Positions 1 through 11,106 of a stretch of 64,000 bases of DNA are shown one piece after another (position 1 is the stretch's first letter; every line of letters starts with the position of its first letter). Below the pieces are notes generated by a model. That model worked only from the letters and a program-made list of their open reading frames with translations, was not told the origin of the DNA and ran no database searches. This DNA comes from Thozetella sp. PMI_491 (Eukaryota; Ascomycota; Sordariomycetes; Chaetosphaeriales; Chaetosphaeriaceae). The position numbers and the translations under genes are program-made. The stretch spans positions 1-64,000 of the forward strand of contig MU270100.1 in assembly GCA_021432635.1 (NCBI GenBank), in the 5' to 3' direction.

Positions 1-1
1 C

Positions 2-439
2 GTCGAGATCGTGAAGCAGCTTCTCGAGCAAGGCGCCGACGTGCACGCGCAGGGCGGCAACTATGGCAATGCGCTGCAGGCCGCTTCCGCTGAGGGACAC
101 GTCGAGATCATAGCGCAGCTCGAGAGAGCAGCGGTCTCAAGCCACGAAGCGACTCCGGATCCTTACCGGGGTGAGGAGAAGAGCGTGTCCATACCGCCTG
201 AGAAAGGAGCCAAATTCCAGGTGCCCAAAGTACGCGCTTCCCTATTGACACCGCTTTGGTTAGGGATGTTTGCGCTCACGGGGTGGCTTGTATTCCGCTT
301 TCTCAAAAGAGAGCACATGGCTTTCCTGGGATGGCGGCGGTTCGGCATGATAGCGTTTGGAGTCAAGGCTTGGCAGCTATTGGATGCGCCACTGGGGTTT
401 CTGAGGCATTCGATGTTAAATATTGGCAAAGCGACTTAG
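2..439 (+). CDS. Ankyrin-repeat protein with C-terminal membrane segment (3' end only)
   Basis: The 5' end lies before the window; the frame is open from base 2 and stops at 437-439. The visible part begins inside an ankyrin repeat (VEIVKQLLEQGADVHAQGG) and continues with a second one (GNALQAASAEGHVEIIAQL). A polar linker follows, then a hydrophobic stretch (PLWLGMFALTGWLVFRFL) flanked by basic residues that reads as a single C-terminal membrane anchor with a short basic tail. Fungal proteins of this build often carry a NACHT or phospholipase domain in front of the ankyrins, but nothing here shows which. The call of ankyrin repeats is firm; the rest of the protein is unknown. Confidence 0.8.
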   Translation, partial: VEIVKQLLEQGADVHAQGGNYGNALQAASAEGHVEIIAQLERAAVSSHEATPDPYRGEEKSVSIPPEKGAKFQVPKVRASLLTPLWLGMFALTGWLVFRFLKREHMAFLGWRRFGMIAFGVKAWQLLDAPLGFLRHSMLNIGKAT

Positions 440-1290
440 AAAGTGTTAGGGAATAAGTGTGGTGATATGACGGTTTCTCGATCTTTCCACTCGTCAACTC
501 CCTTTATTTTTCTATCATAGCGTGGCACAGGAAGGGTCTGGGAGGACGCCTTAGTTTATACCCGGCGTCTCCGTTCGTGAAGCTTCTAGACGGTTCGGCT
601 TTGTGATCGCTTTCGGCCTTTGCAAGACTGGGAAGTATAGAGCAGCCGTGCCCGCCTAGGAAGGGCAGCAAAAAGTGGAATGAGAGGCTCCACGGCGCCG
701 TCACGTGCCTATACTCTGCCAGCGCGGCGGGACTCCCTCCAGGCGGAGGCTGGGTGGTCGCTTCTGGGTCTTGTGGCGCGGCGTCGCTTGTTCGAGTGGC
801 AGCCGCCAGCAGGTACTTTGGCCCGCGAGGTTCCGGATCGGCTAGACGGCCGACGACGACCAATCATGTCCAGCTGCTGGCTCGGGCTGCGACAGGACTG
901 TCAGCACGACTTGAGCTGCTCGCGTGCGTCTGGAATCTCGCAGCTCCGGTCCGGACCCTCCCCTGCCCTTCCCTTTGAGGTCGCCCATCTGCGGGGGACA
1001 TTTATCGCTCCATAGCTGTGCAGGGGCCGTTTGCGGTTCCCCCGATCTGCTCCCCACCACGCGCGCTGCCTCATCTCCATCGGCGTGGTTCGGGGCGTAG
1101 CGAAAAATAGCCCCATGCGGGCGGGTGGGTGCCGATTTTTGGCGCCAAACTGCTTACGAGCGGCCGCCTGGCCAGCCGTCCAACCACCCTAATAAATTAG
1201 CTTTACGCTGCGGGGTTGCTACCGCAGGTGGCTCGCGGCTCTGGTGTCAGGAGCCCGGCTTGCGGCCTCGGCGGTCGCCAGGAACCCGGC

Positions 1291-1319
1291 TCCCATACTG
1301 GCCATACTGGCCATGCTGG
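1291..1319. repeat. Short tandem repeat, about 9 bp unit
   Basis: Three near-copies of a CATACTGGC-type unit in a row (ccatactgg, ccatactgg, ccatgctgg). Too short to assign a function. Confidence 0.6.
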
Positions 1320-2962
1320 TTCGTTTTCACTTTATTTCTTCGCGACTCTTCTATTGTCTAACCTCTGTGGGCCGAGTTCCTCTTCGAGCGAGGTCGTGCA
1401 CGGCGGCACGGAGCGGCTAGGTCATCGGGCCGGGTGCGGTAGGATGTGGGCAGGAGCGGCAGGAGCCGGTACTCGGCTGAGACGCGTCAGTGCGGCTGCC
1501 AGCACAGCGCGCGGAAGCCAAACACGAAGGGAGGCGACTGTGCGTCAGCTGTTAGTGCGGCTCCTAACCAGAACGAAGGCACCAGGATGGCTACCGGATT
1601 CCGTTGCGCTCCCATGGTCCTCCGTTTTGAGAGCGTTCTGGTCTGCCATGTCGACGCGACCGGAACGCCAAGGGCGCGAGACGAGTCGGCGACTGCACTC
1701 GAGCCGCGCTCGAGCTTGACGCGACCGGGCCCGTTCCTAGGCGGTGTCTAGGATCGGATAGGATCCGCGGAAGTTAGTCACAGCCGCGCTTCTGCTTTAT
1801 TCTGGCCATTTTCCGGCCGAGATGGCAAGTCGTGGCCATGCCTCAGTCCGAGCCAGCAGCTGGAAACGAGTGGATATGTACGTGCCGTGATGCAGTGTGG
1901 CTTGCTCCCCTACCCGATACAACTCGGCCGAACCTCGTCAACGACGAACCAGAGTCCTCACCAACGCAATCGTGCTCTCATGCAAAGTCATCCAGCAAGC
2001 CTGCGGCATTTCCTCTTTCTCCATCCAGCTCATCTCAGCCCGGAGCTATTGCCTAACTGAGCGGATATGTATAAAGGCAGGTGCTTCTACCATTACTAAA
2101 TATATCCAGAGAAAAGAGAACGGCTAGTTCTGTGAGCCCAGGCTTGCGGGACGCCTACGCCAGACCCTAACCCCCCACAATACATCCAGACACTAAGCAG
2201 TTGCGGTACACAGAGGAAACACACGGAAGAAACGGCCAGGGTCGTAAATACTATGCATTCTAACAACCTGCTAATTGGCGGGAGTATTTGAAGGCTAATA
2301 CGTTGAAATAAAGAAGAGAGAACGAGGAGTAGCAGGTGACGTAGGTCAATCTAATTCCTCGGACCAAGCTTCATACTAAGAAAAGAAGAGCTAAGAAGGC
2401 GATCTGTAGGCAGGGGCAGCGGCGAAAAAGAGAGGTGGTGGTATTTGGTTTTCATGATATGAGGGCCAAGCCGGCTAACCAGATGTTGGATCAACGTTTT
2501 GCGTTAATCATGAAAAAGTTTGTATTATTATTACACGATATGATTCCTGCCATGTATTCAACACCAGAGTTGGCCAGCCTCACCAGCCACCTGGCTTGAT
2601 TTGCGGCTCCTGACTAGCGACTCCAGAATCACCTCGAGAAATTTAGCGAGAGTGCAGTTGGAGGGATCGAGCTAGCTGTGGAACTTTGGTGGGCTGTGCT
2701 TCCTAATACGGTCACACCGCTAGATGTCACTCGCTATGGCACTAAGCACTGCGGGTCCATATCAATGGGAAGTCTGGTTGAATCTCTAAAGCTGTTCTAA
2801 CTGACCAGATTCTTACCTTTAAATACCTACGTACTTTAGTACGGAGGTGGGCGTTGCGGTACCCACCAGCTGCCCAACCAACTGGCTTGTCCCTGGTCTG
2901 CCAAGAGCGGCCAGTAGGCCTGGCTGTGGATGCACAGGGCTCCAAAAACCGAGCTTATTGCT

Positions 2963-3055
2963 GCAGCCAGCTCGACTTTTGGAGCCAGCTCGATTCCAGA
3001 GGGAGCCAGCTTGATTCCTAGGAAGCCAACTCGGTTTGTATACCCAGCTTGGTTT
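2963..3055. repeat. Degenerate tandem repeat, about 19-20 bp unit
   Basis: Four diverged copies of a GAGCCAGCTCGATTCC-like unit follow each other: cagccagctcgacttttg, gagccagctcgattccag, gagccagcttgattccta, gaagccaactcggtttg, with a further partial copy near 3042. The copies differ at C/T and G/A positions, as expected for an old repeat, possibly touched by repeat-induced mutation. No coding potential. Confidence 0.55.
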
Positions 3056-3466
3056 TTACAGCGCCTGGGTTCTTCTCCTAGGCACTTACTCTCTGCCTAG
3101 GCGATCTCTTGTAGGCGAAGAGCTGTTTCTAGCAAAACTGCACTGGGCAGAGCAGATTACATCTACCTCTGCAGCAAGCCTAATTTCTGCGACTAGCTTA
3201 ACATTTCGAGCAGCCTCTTGTTGTAGCATGCACATACAGCGTTTACCACTAAAAGCGGCAGCACCTAACTACTAAATCCGGCGGTCTAAACTGTGTATAT
3301 AAGCATATAAGAGTAATTTCATTTTTGTGGCTGCTAGATATGTATTATCGCCACCATGTGCAATGCCGGGAACGCTCGCTAACCCAAATGATTCCATGCA
3401 ACACAGCACGTACTCGTGATTTCACATCCTTGAACCAATTATGGAGCCTATTTGAACATGTAGGAA

Positions 3467-5329
3467 TTAGACCGTAGAAGCCTCCGTTACCTTCACCCAC
3501 ATGTTTTGCTCAATAAATATCATGTAACTCAATGATTCCCAGGGCTGGGTAGGGTTCATAAGTTGAAAGTCAAATGCCCGGAAGAGCTGGTTCGTGGCAC
3601 CCGACATCAGCAGAGGCTCTCATGACCACGTCAAATGAGGGACTTCAACCAAGAGAAAAGGCAATTACCTCGAAGAACAACTTATTTAGTTCTAGGAATG
3701 CGATCGGCTTCCCAGCACACATCCACCGGCCATATCCGAAGGCCAGCTCGACGTTGCGCTCCATCTCGATGCGGTGCTCGTCGCTCGCCTCCAAGAAGCG
3801 CTCAGGTCGGAAGACGTCCGCGTCCTCGCCAAAGAGCTTCTTTGATCTAAAGAGCGACGAAATGTTCATCCCGATAGCGGTGCCGCCGGGCACGTACATG
3901 CCGTGAATAGTGTCGCCCTCCGGAGGGACCTGCTTGAAGAACGGGCCGGTGGCCGGGGCCCGGATGCGGATACCTTCATAGACGAGGGCCTATAGAGAAT
4001 CAATCCCTTGTTACGGAAAGTTCAAGCTTCAATGGAGCTCTTGCTTACCTGCAGGTAGGGAATCTTGCGTGCCTCTTCGTGGGCAATGGGGCTAGAAACC
4101 ACCCCGTCACGGACTGCTGTGGCAATCGTCTGTTTTAACTTCTGGTATTGCACCGGGTTTGATAGAAGGTTCAACAGAGTGATGCGTATGACGGAGGCCG
4201 TGGCTAGTATGCAGCGTCAGTAAGGTTAGACTAAAACGAATCGAGAGACCCAGGAGTACTGACTGTCTGAGCCAGCGAGGATCAGGAAAAGGCCTTCGCT
4301 CTCGCTTTCTGTTTGGGTCATTCCGTGACGTTTCCAGGAGTGCTGCAAATTTGATTCAGAGTGTCAGAGCAAAGAAAGAAGCAAATTCCATGTACGCGAG
4401 AAACGGGGAGATACCATCATGTCTTTTCTACCATTGTCATCTTCGGCATATCGCCGTGCGACTGCGTCTCGAGCAAAGCTTTAGGCCATGTCAGAATAGT
4501 ACCAAGGATAAGCGATTGAGGAGAAATGACATGGAAATAGGGGCTAGACTTGCCACATAATCTTGCCCAGCCCGTTAGTGTCGGTGTACTTAGGAGCTAT
4601 GAGCCGTAGAAAGTATGGAGAATACAGAACCGATCTAATCCAAGGGACGTCGTTGGAGACAGACACCTTGAACCAGTTGGCTCGCACAATGGCAAGAAAG
4701 TCAAAGAGGTCAGCGTCTGCTTCCAGGTAGCCGAATGATTTGCCAAAAGCAACGAGCGAAATAGCATCCAGGGTGAAATAGGATACAATCTGCGCGAAGT
4801 CGAGCCGCCGAACTTTGCTTCCGCTGGAAAGATACTTTTCCCGAATAAGACGAATGAGAGAGGCGATCTGGCTGTCAATATCACGCTCCAGCGTGGGTGT
4901 ATCGCGCCCGGAATAGCCGCCTGCTGTCTTTGCTTTGATAGTATCGTGTGCCGCCGTGTTTGTCAGTGTAAACATATTGTCATGGAAGGGATTCCAACGG
5001 GCGCCAGTGTACCAGGCATTCCGGTCGTAAGCGTTCCGGGCCCCTGACATGCGACGTAATAGATCGGGGTCATCGGTAGTGAGGTAGTTGGGCCCGACGC
5101 GCACGAGTGGGCCGTAGCGCGCCCCAAAGTCGCGGTATTGGTAGGCCTGCTTCCCGGATCCGGCCATGCGTGCGATCCAGATGTAAGAGAAGCCGGCGAA
5201 CCATGGTCCAGGTATGTGGCGGAGCCGCCACCAAGAGTGGAAGGTCCATATAAGATACCAGGTGAAAAGCCCTGTTGTCGCTAGCACACCAAGGCCAACC
5301 GGAGACGTGTCGATGTTTGCAAATAGCAT
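3467..5329 (-). CDS. Cytochrome P450 monooxygenase, pisatin-demethylase-like
   Basis: Haem-thiolate monooxygenase of the membrane-bound fungal type. Six exons join in phase to 503 residues: 5329-4557, 4478-4415, 4342-4264, 4203-4049, 3989-3669 and 3586-3467. The N-terminus has a membrane anchor (about residues 11-29) and a proline hinge (HIPGPW). The I-helix oxygen motif AGSDTT spans the exon 3/4 junction. The K-helix ExxR is EGIR near 362-365, and the haem loop FGYGRWMCAGK has its ligand Cys near 448. Trp where many P450s have Arg in that loop is usual for pisatin-demethylase-like families. The last exon (LFRAFDFQL to stop TAA at 3467-3469) completes the protein. Intron 1 needs the unusual donor GTGGCA; the other donors are normal. 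The substrate cannot be told. Confidence 0.9.
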
Positions 5330-6333
5330 TTTGACTCAACAAAGGTCCTTTGACCAAGATCTAATACTCTCGCGTGATGTTTTACTAGCTATTGCTTCGT
5401 GGATGCTCTGAGACTTGTGGTTTAGATGGCTCTCGCTGTGAAAGGCTACCACAGCATGCAAGGAGGCTCCCCAGCTGGGGGAGGGAAGATAATAAGGAGC
5501 ACAGCTGGGGAGATTGCAGACGATAGGGCTGAGAATACTTCTTTTTCCGAGCTCAACCAAGCTCTGCATCGCTTTGAATGCCCCAATCAGGTAGCATCCA
5601 ATAGGACCGATATGCAAATGCGGCGTGAGCGTTGCAACGCTCGCTAGGCAGTCGTGACTTCTATGCGGTTGCTTACCTACTCGTCCAGGGGATGGTCCAG
5701 GGTATATCGCTTGGCATGCTTATCCAATGGGCCCGCATTTATGGCTTTAACTCGGATTGGACACTATGGCGGCCTGATCCTCCAGCATTCCCGGGGGACG
5801 AGCAGCGCTAATCAGTGAGGCCAAAACTAATGCAGCCACCGTATTTGGGTGCATGCGAAGTAGTTAGCAGCCGAGCCGTGCCAAGCTAGCTTCTCGAGCT
5901 GCTTGCAAGAGATTGGCTCGCCTTTACGACTCACACCGTGACTTTCCAGGACTATGTAACCCAAAGCCCCAACATACAAATGCATACGAGGCAGCAATTG
6001 CGGTCAGATACGGCCGTTGTAGAGAACCCACCCACATCAGCGCTTCGAAGATCTGTCGCCAGATATCACGGGTGAAATACCCTTCCATCTGCCCATGTTT
6101 TGCTTTATAGTTAGGCACAAATAACTTTGTAAACCACTTTTTGTCCGCCATTAGATAAGAATACACAATCACGTCGGTCTCTCCAGACGCACTTATTCGC
6201 AAGAACCAGCTTCCTAATTACACTCGCCGAGAGCGAGACAATCTCATGTTATCAGTGTCAAATCCTTGCCCCATTCATTGCAAGCCTACCTCCTTCAGAA
6301 CTTACACAAGGTAGCAGGGCCCCGGGCCAGTTA
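5330..6333. other. Intergenic region between P450 and GH62 genes
   Basis: Holds the P450 promoter and the GH62 3' flank. One minus-strand open frame (5924-6202, 92 codons) has a hydrophobic stretch near its end but no recognisable domain or supporting splice sites, so I do not call it a gene. Confidence 0.5.
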
Positions 6334-7323
6334 CTAGCGCTGTAGAGTTAGCAGACCGGGTTGATATGGCAGAAGACCATAGTCGCCGCCCGAGCTAGGG
6401 GCTCGTCCCTGGTACAACAACTGCAGGTTGCACGGGTCCACGGTCATGGTCTGGTCCGGATTGCTGCGAATGAGATCACCGTGGCTGATGTCATTGGTCC
6501 AGCTAGCACCGCTGTTGGCCTTGCCAGCAAACGGCTGGCTCTCGGTTGCCGCCTGTGGTGTCCACGTCCCATTCAAGCTGTCGGCCGTGAAAGAGCGGAA
6601 ATACCGCCCGTTGGCCCCGATAGACTCAACCAGCATCAGGTACTTGTTCTGACCCTGGATGGTATAGACCTGCACCGCCTCAAAGAGGTTGTTTTTGGTA
6701 TCGCTCATCACGACCGTAGAGGCCGTGCCGAAATCGCCCGGGAACTTTCCGAGGGGCATGCTCGCCCGGTAGATCATGCCATTGTCCCCCGCAAAGAACA
6801 AATACATGGTGCTATTGTCGCCGATGACCGTCTGATCGATGCAGCCCGTGCTGGAGCTAGTGATGGTTCCGGAGAAGAGCGGCTGCCCTGCCGACCAGCC
6901 GTTCGCCTTGGTAGGGTCAGTCGACGTTCGGTAGGAGAACGCGGTTGGGCCCCATTGGTAGGCGAGCACCCAAATGCTTTTGGGAGCAAAATAAAAGATT
7001 GTGGGAGCTACAGTTCCGGATGTCATTTGGTTCTGGCTTGCTGTGGCCATGTCGGTCCAATTCGAGAACAGATTAAAGTTCATCGAGCCCCAGCCGGCCG
7101 TCGTGCCGTGGGTTGTAGCATACACGAGGTGTTGCTCTTGATACATAACGTGGGTGAAGTCTTTGAGCGAAGCCCACCCTGACTTTGGGGTCGCTAGTGA
7201 GTCAGTCGATGTCCACCGATATGTCGATGGGAGCGCGCAAGTCTGCGCCGCCACGGTCACTGCCGATGCGAGCAGCAGTGTGCCGGCAGAGGCGAGGCTG
7301 TTGTTAGTTCGTAGAAATCTCAT
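6334..7323 (-). CDS. Secreted GH62 alpha-L-arabinofuranosidase
   Basis: Single-exon gene, 329 residues. It starts with a signal peptide ([20 protein letters not shown], cut probably after AVTVAA near 26) and runs straight into the GH62 five-bladed propeller, with no carbohydrate-binding module. Family landmarks: LKDFTHVMY with the catalytic base Asp about 55, CIDQTVIG with the supporting Asp about 163, and [10 protein letters not shown] with the acid Glu about 215. The C-terminal Asp-Pro-Cys-Asn-Leu and YQGRAP segments are also typical. The enzyme releases arabinose from arabinoxylan outside the cell. A longer open frame reaches 7482, but only the ATG at 7321-7323 places the signal peptide first. 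A same-strand Zn2Cys6 regulator and a CE2 esterase lie upstream. Confidence 0.93.
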   Translation of the reverse strand: MRFLRTNNSLASAGTLLLASAVTVAAQTCALPSTYRWTSTDSLATPKSGWASLKDFTHVMYQEQHLVYATTHGTTAGWGSMNFNLFSNWTDMATASQNQMTSGTVAPTIFYFAPKSIWVLAYQWGPTAFSYRTSTDPTKANGWSAGQPLFSGTITSSSTGCIDQTVIGDNSTMYLFFAGDNGMIYRASMPLGKFPGDFGTASTVVMSDTKNNLFEAVQVYTIQGQNKYLMLVESIGANGRYFRSFTADSLNGTWTPQAATESQPFAGKANSGASWTNDISHGDLIRSNPDQTMTVDPCNLQLLYQGRAPSSGGDYGLLPYQPGLLTLQR

Positions 7324-8068
7324 TGCGATGCTTTTTACTTCGCAAGAATATAGATAGCAATGAAGGGCGAATAACCTCACCCAGGAGGAGTCGTAGATGA
7401 CGACTGGTTTTGTATATGATTCTGGGCTTGGTCGATGCAACACCAGGCTGATTGAACGCGGAAGCTTGGGCCGCCATAGCAAACTGGTGAAGCTCGGAAA
7501 AATCGTGGATATGAGGAAGAATATGGTATGCCGTTTAATCCACGGAACTAGTTACTCCAGCCGCCGTCATGGCGGAACAGGCTACATTAATCCATAGTGT
7601 AGAAGCGGAGTATCGGACTCCTAAATCAGCCGAGAGCGCAGTCCTGGAGCACATCTTGGCGCACGTTTGAGTCTAATTGCTCCACGAAAGGTTCAAATTC
7701 GAATCATTGGTCACTAGGACACCACGGCTGTTCGCAAATTCCTAACTGGGAAACTTTGACTAAGGTATTGAGTACCTACCTTACTTGTATCAAACCATAC
7801 GTGAGGGTTGGCTGACTGCCTTACTAGGACACGTCCTGCGCTGGCTTCTTCAATTGAGCAAGAAGAAGTTCGAGCGACGATAAAAGAGCTCAATTAATTG
7901 CTTCCCAAGCATCTACCTTGCCATGCTCCCTCCCATGGTCTTGATGCTTGTGCAAATATCACAACGTGTTACAATGCTGACGAGTCATAAAACGCCCCTG
8001 TTCATCTCTCATCCTTTCCTTCGACAAACAGAGGATAAGAGACCAAACTTCATCTAGTCCATGTTGGG
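7324..8068. other. GH62 promoter region
   Basis: About 745 bp between the GH62 start codon and the 3' end of the regulator gene. An AT-rich TATA-like stretch (minus-strand tatctatattc) lies near 7345-7360. I found no GGCTAAA motif here on a manual scan. No coding potential. Confidence 0.4.
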
Positions 8069-10001
8069 CTAATACGTGGAGTGAATCGCCTCGAACCATA
8101 ACCACTCTGCAAGGTCTGCGTGTGGGAACAGCCCTGGCGATTCTGGCCACACAACGGACAACAAGATTTTCTGCGCATCTCGCCACTTGGTAACGCCACA
8201 AATTTTTGCCCATCTTCTAACCCGCTCGGCGAACCAGGACCGGAATTCGCCGAGCCTGGGGTCGGACCGCGTCTGTTGCGTAAACTTCCCTATCTGCATC
8301 CCGAAAATCTCATTCCCGAGTAGTCCGACAAAGGCCTCCCAGAACCATATGTCGCGGTTTATCTTCCCAGCTATCATGTCGGACTCTGCTCGTTGGATCC
8401 CTCTCTTCAAAATACCCAATTTCCGCCATTGGATGCGTATCTCGGTCGTGTCGTCTGGCTTTGTCGGCCTGAGCTCCAATATGCGTCTGTAGTACTGGCC
8501 GGCGGCGACATAAAATGGTAGTGCCTCCAGCACAAAATCGGAGGTCGGTTTGTGTGTCTTTACATTTGCCGGCTTGGCGGTTATGTTGCCGAACCAGGTA
8601 AGCAGATCTGCAGCTCCGTTGGCCATAATGAGTCCAAGCGCATCAATCGCGTCACCGTCTAGGAGGTTATCAGGCATTGAAGCTGACTCCTCTTGCATAG
8701 AGCCAGGAAATTTTCTTTCTCTCAACAGAATATTCCCCCAGCGCGCGCTTTGTATGAGGCCGTTTGCATCGATCATGGCCGGGCCGGCCATAACGGGTAG
8801 TTTGTTTATATAATAGGATATGAGGCCGAGAGCTTGGAGATGTTCGTCTCGCTCTCTCATGTAGTGGATATGGTACTTCTGGACTGGCCAGGTTCGACAG
8901 CGTGTTATAGATGGATCCGAAGCGTGGTCCCAAAGGCCAGAGAGGAACGTATCTCCACTGGTTGCCGTGTTGATTAGCATGTGTGAAGCAATTGGCCGGG
9001 GACCACTTACAGCATCATGCAACGCTCTAGATGCTCAAAATCAGCAGAGGTGCGGCTGCTATCTTCATCGACCATCTGCGAAGCCACAAGATCCATCATC
9101 GCCAGCAGACCATCGAGGTGGGCTTTGGCTATTCTAAGGTTTCCAATCCGCGTCTATCAATGGACCGTCAGCAAGGTTCTTTTGTACGGGGACCGCCAGC
9201 AGGTTGCTTACTTCAACTACGCAAAGGGCAGTAATCAGTCTACCGCAAGCGGCTAATGATTCATGTGAGCCTTTGTGACTTTTTGTAATTCCCCTGTTCA
9301 GCTGGCTGATTGTTTCAGCCATATGGTACCGATAGGTTTGTTCGTAGTCGCGCAGTCCGCCTGCCTGCGTGGCATAATGCGTGGCGGCGGCCAGGAGCAT
9401 GCAATGGAAAATCGGAGCATCCTCAGTGGGGAATGCGAGACTTCACGCGACGTTAGATAGTCAACCAAGTGGATTGTAACAAAACTCGCATCGCGTTCAC
9501 TCCATGCAGTCTTACCAGTTATTCTCGACATCTGGTGGTAGGATCTTTGCCAGATGACCACAGACTTGAGTGACTGTTGAGCTGTGAGTAAAAGAAAATA
9601 ACGAGAGGAGACAACGGAAATACGTACAATGGTGTAACAGAGCATGTGACTTATACGGCATTCGAATGGGCATGGAATCGAATGGGTCAATCACATGCTC
9701 AGAAAGTGGCTCTTTAGGCCCCAGAAGCTCCGGAGCGCAGTTTACCCAAACTCCGCTAGGGTACGCACAGTCGACTCCCCATCTAATACAGTTGAAGCTA
9801 GAAGACGGCCAAGGCATATTAGTGATGTACTTGTATCAAGATGTAGAAGGATACACACCATGTAGGATGATGTTCATCGCACCGGATATGTCGGGCTCGG
9901 CAGCGAGCGCACCCGGCCTTGCTGCGGCGATGGGCTCGTCTCTTGCGACTAGTAGTTGCAGACTGTCCCTCACTGAGTTTTTCGGCGGGCTTCTCCATCA
10001 T
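8069..10001 (-). CDS. Zn2Cys6 (GAL4-type) transcription factor
   Basis: Six exons join in phase to 543 residues: 10001-9859, 9797-9628, 9573-9516, 9440-9212, 9153-9011 and 8957-8069. The binuclear zinc cluster is C-x2-C-x6-C-x6-C-x2-C-x6-C at residues 31, 34, 41, 48, 51 and 58, preceded by a basic stretch (SRKRRAHRRSK). An intron splits it: CARCRARHIRCDEHHPT is in exon 1, and FNCIRWGVDC follows the join that restores the fourth Cys. The rest is the alpha-helical fungal regulatory region common in secondary-metabolism and catabolic regulators (AHLDGLLAMMDL, then WFWEAFVGLLGNEIF). Start chosen at MMEKPAEKL; the frame also allows a start at 10094. It lies between two xylan-debranching enzyme genes on the same strand, so local regulation of those genes is plausible but unproven. 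Confidence 0.88.
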
Positions 10002-11106
10002 TCTAATATCTGTAGCCTCGCCTCGAGGCCTTGGATGCTCAATATTGCGTGAGTAAAGACAAAAGTGCCGTGCTGTGCCGTTGCCGCCGAACAACTGGTC
10101 CGGTGTATCGCTTTCACCGATCCCTGTCAGTCAATTAACTCGTGAGGCGTGCTTGCATAGTTATGATAGCTGTTGTTCAGACGGTACGTGGCCGGCATGC
10201 ATCTCGAAGAAATAGGAGACGCCTTGATAAAGGTGTTCAGGCGCCCACTCATCATAATTGCGGCGCAGCATCCAAGGATTTGGAAACTCCACTTTTATAT
10301 GGCAATGGTGGTGAGCGAATGTTGCTTTGTTTAGCATGATTGGCCAGCCTTCTCCCGATATCCTTGCGCTCAGCAAATCTTAGTTCCCAATCTACCGTAG
10401 TGCATATCCGAAGAGAAGATTGTTTTCCGGTTTAGGTTAACCACACGTAAATTCTCCGAAGGTGAAGACCCCTGCACGTTCCCCTACCGTCTGTCAAGCA
10501 CGTAAGGCTGCAGAGGCTGACACGCTCCCCTGTCTTGGCCGGAGCGTGTAGCTCAGGGCGCACGGATACCGGAGGTCTTCAATAACAGAAGGTGGATCTC
10601 TGAAATTGCTTAGCTGATCAAGTTGAACGCCTCGGGCTGGCCCTTGTGACCTCCAGCTGGCTAACGTTGCGGCTCATGGCGACCACCTACTTCCGTGGCC
10701 GTCGCCTTCGGATTGCTTAAACTACCTCCTACATACGGGGGCTCTTCCCTTCAGGCGGACGACTTCCGGTGACGTAGAGCTGGCGGTGGTATTATGGGCT
10801 TTATGTATTAGGGAATCCTATCTCATCCCCTTTGGCAAGGCATTACGAACAATTGTCAGATGTTGTAGGTATTCGTATGTACATGCATTTGTATGTATTC
10901 CGTACTCGTATAGGTCATTGTCTCTCTACACAACTAATAGGTTTCAAGAATCCATCATGAACAACCTCCCTTATACTCATGATATGCTTCATTACATGCG
11001 CCAAATCTTCCGAGTTTGACAGTAAACGGCTAAATGCCGACTAATATGTTCTTCCTTCTTTCCAATATGCCCTTTTCTTCGAGCCTTCGGCTTAAGACAC
11101 GACTGG
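10002..11106. other. Intergenic region between regulator and CE2 esterase
   Basis: About 1.1 kb that must hold the regulator's promoter and the 3' flank of the CE2 gene. Short open frames on both strands (for example 10786-11019 plus) have no domain or codon signature. Nothing else is visible. Confidence 0.5.

Larger units (their letters stand above)
440..3466. other. Long intergenic region without a convincing gene
   Basis: About 3 kb between the ankyrin gene and the P450. Open frames here (for example 1216-1719 plus and 504-863 minus) are GC-driven, rich in Ala, Arg, Ser and Pro, show no domain, and overlap one another on both strands. The stretch from about 2200 is more AT-rich and broken. 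Two small degenerate tandem repeats are listed separately. I see no transposase, reverse transcriptase or terminal repeats. Confidence 0.6.

Noticed and set aside
504-1751. Several overlapping open frames of 70-170 codons on both strands
   Set aside because: GC-rich, Ala/Arg/Ser/Pro composition, no domain, no splice consistency, mutually overlapping frames.
5924-6202. 92-codon minus-strand frame with a hydrophobic patch
   Set aside because: No family recognised, no neighbours in phase, could be chance.
7680-7715. tRNA candidate based on GGTTCAAATTC
   Set aside because: No matching 5' half or anticodon arm upstream.
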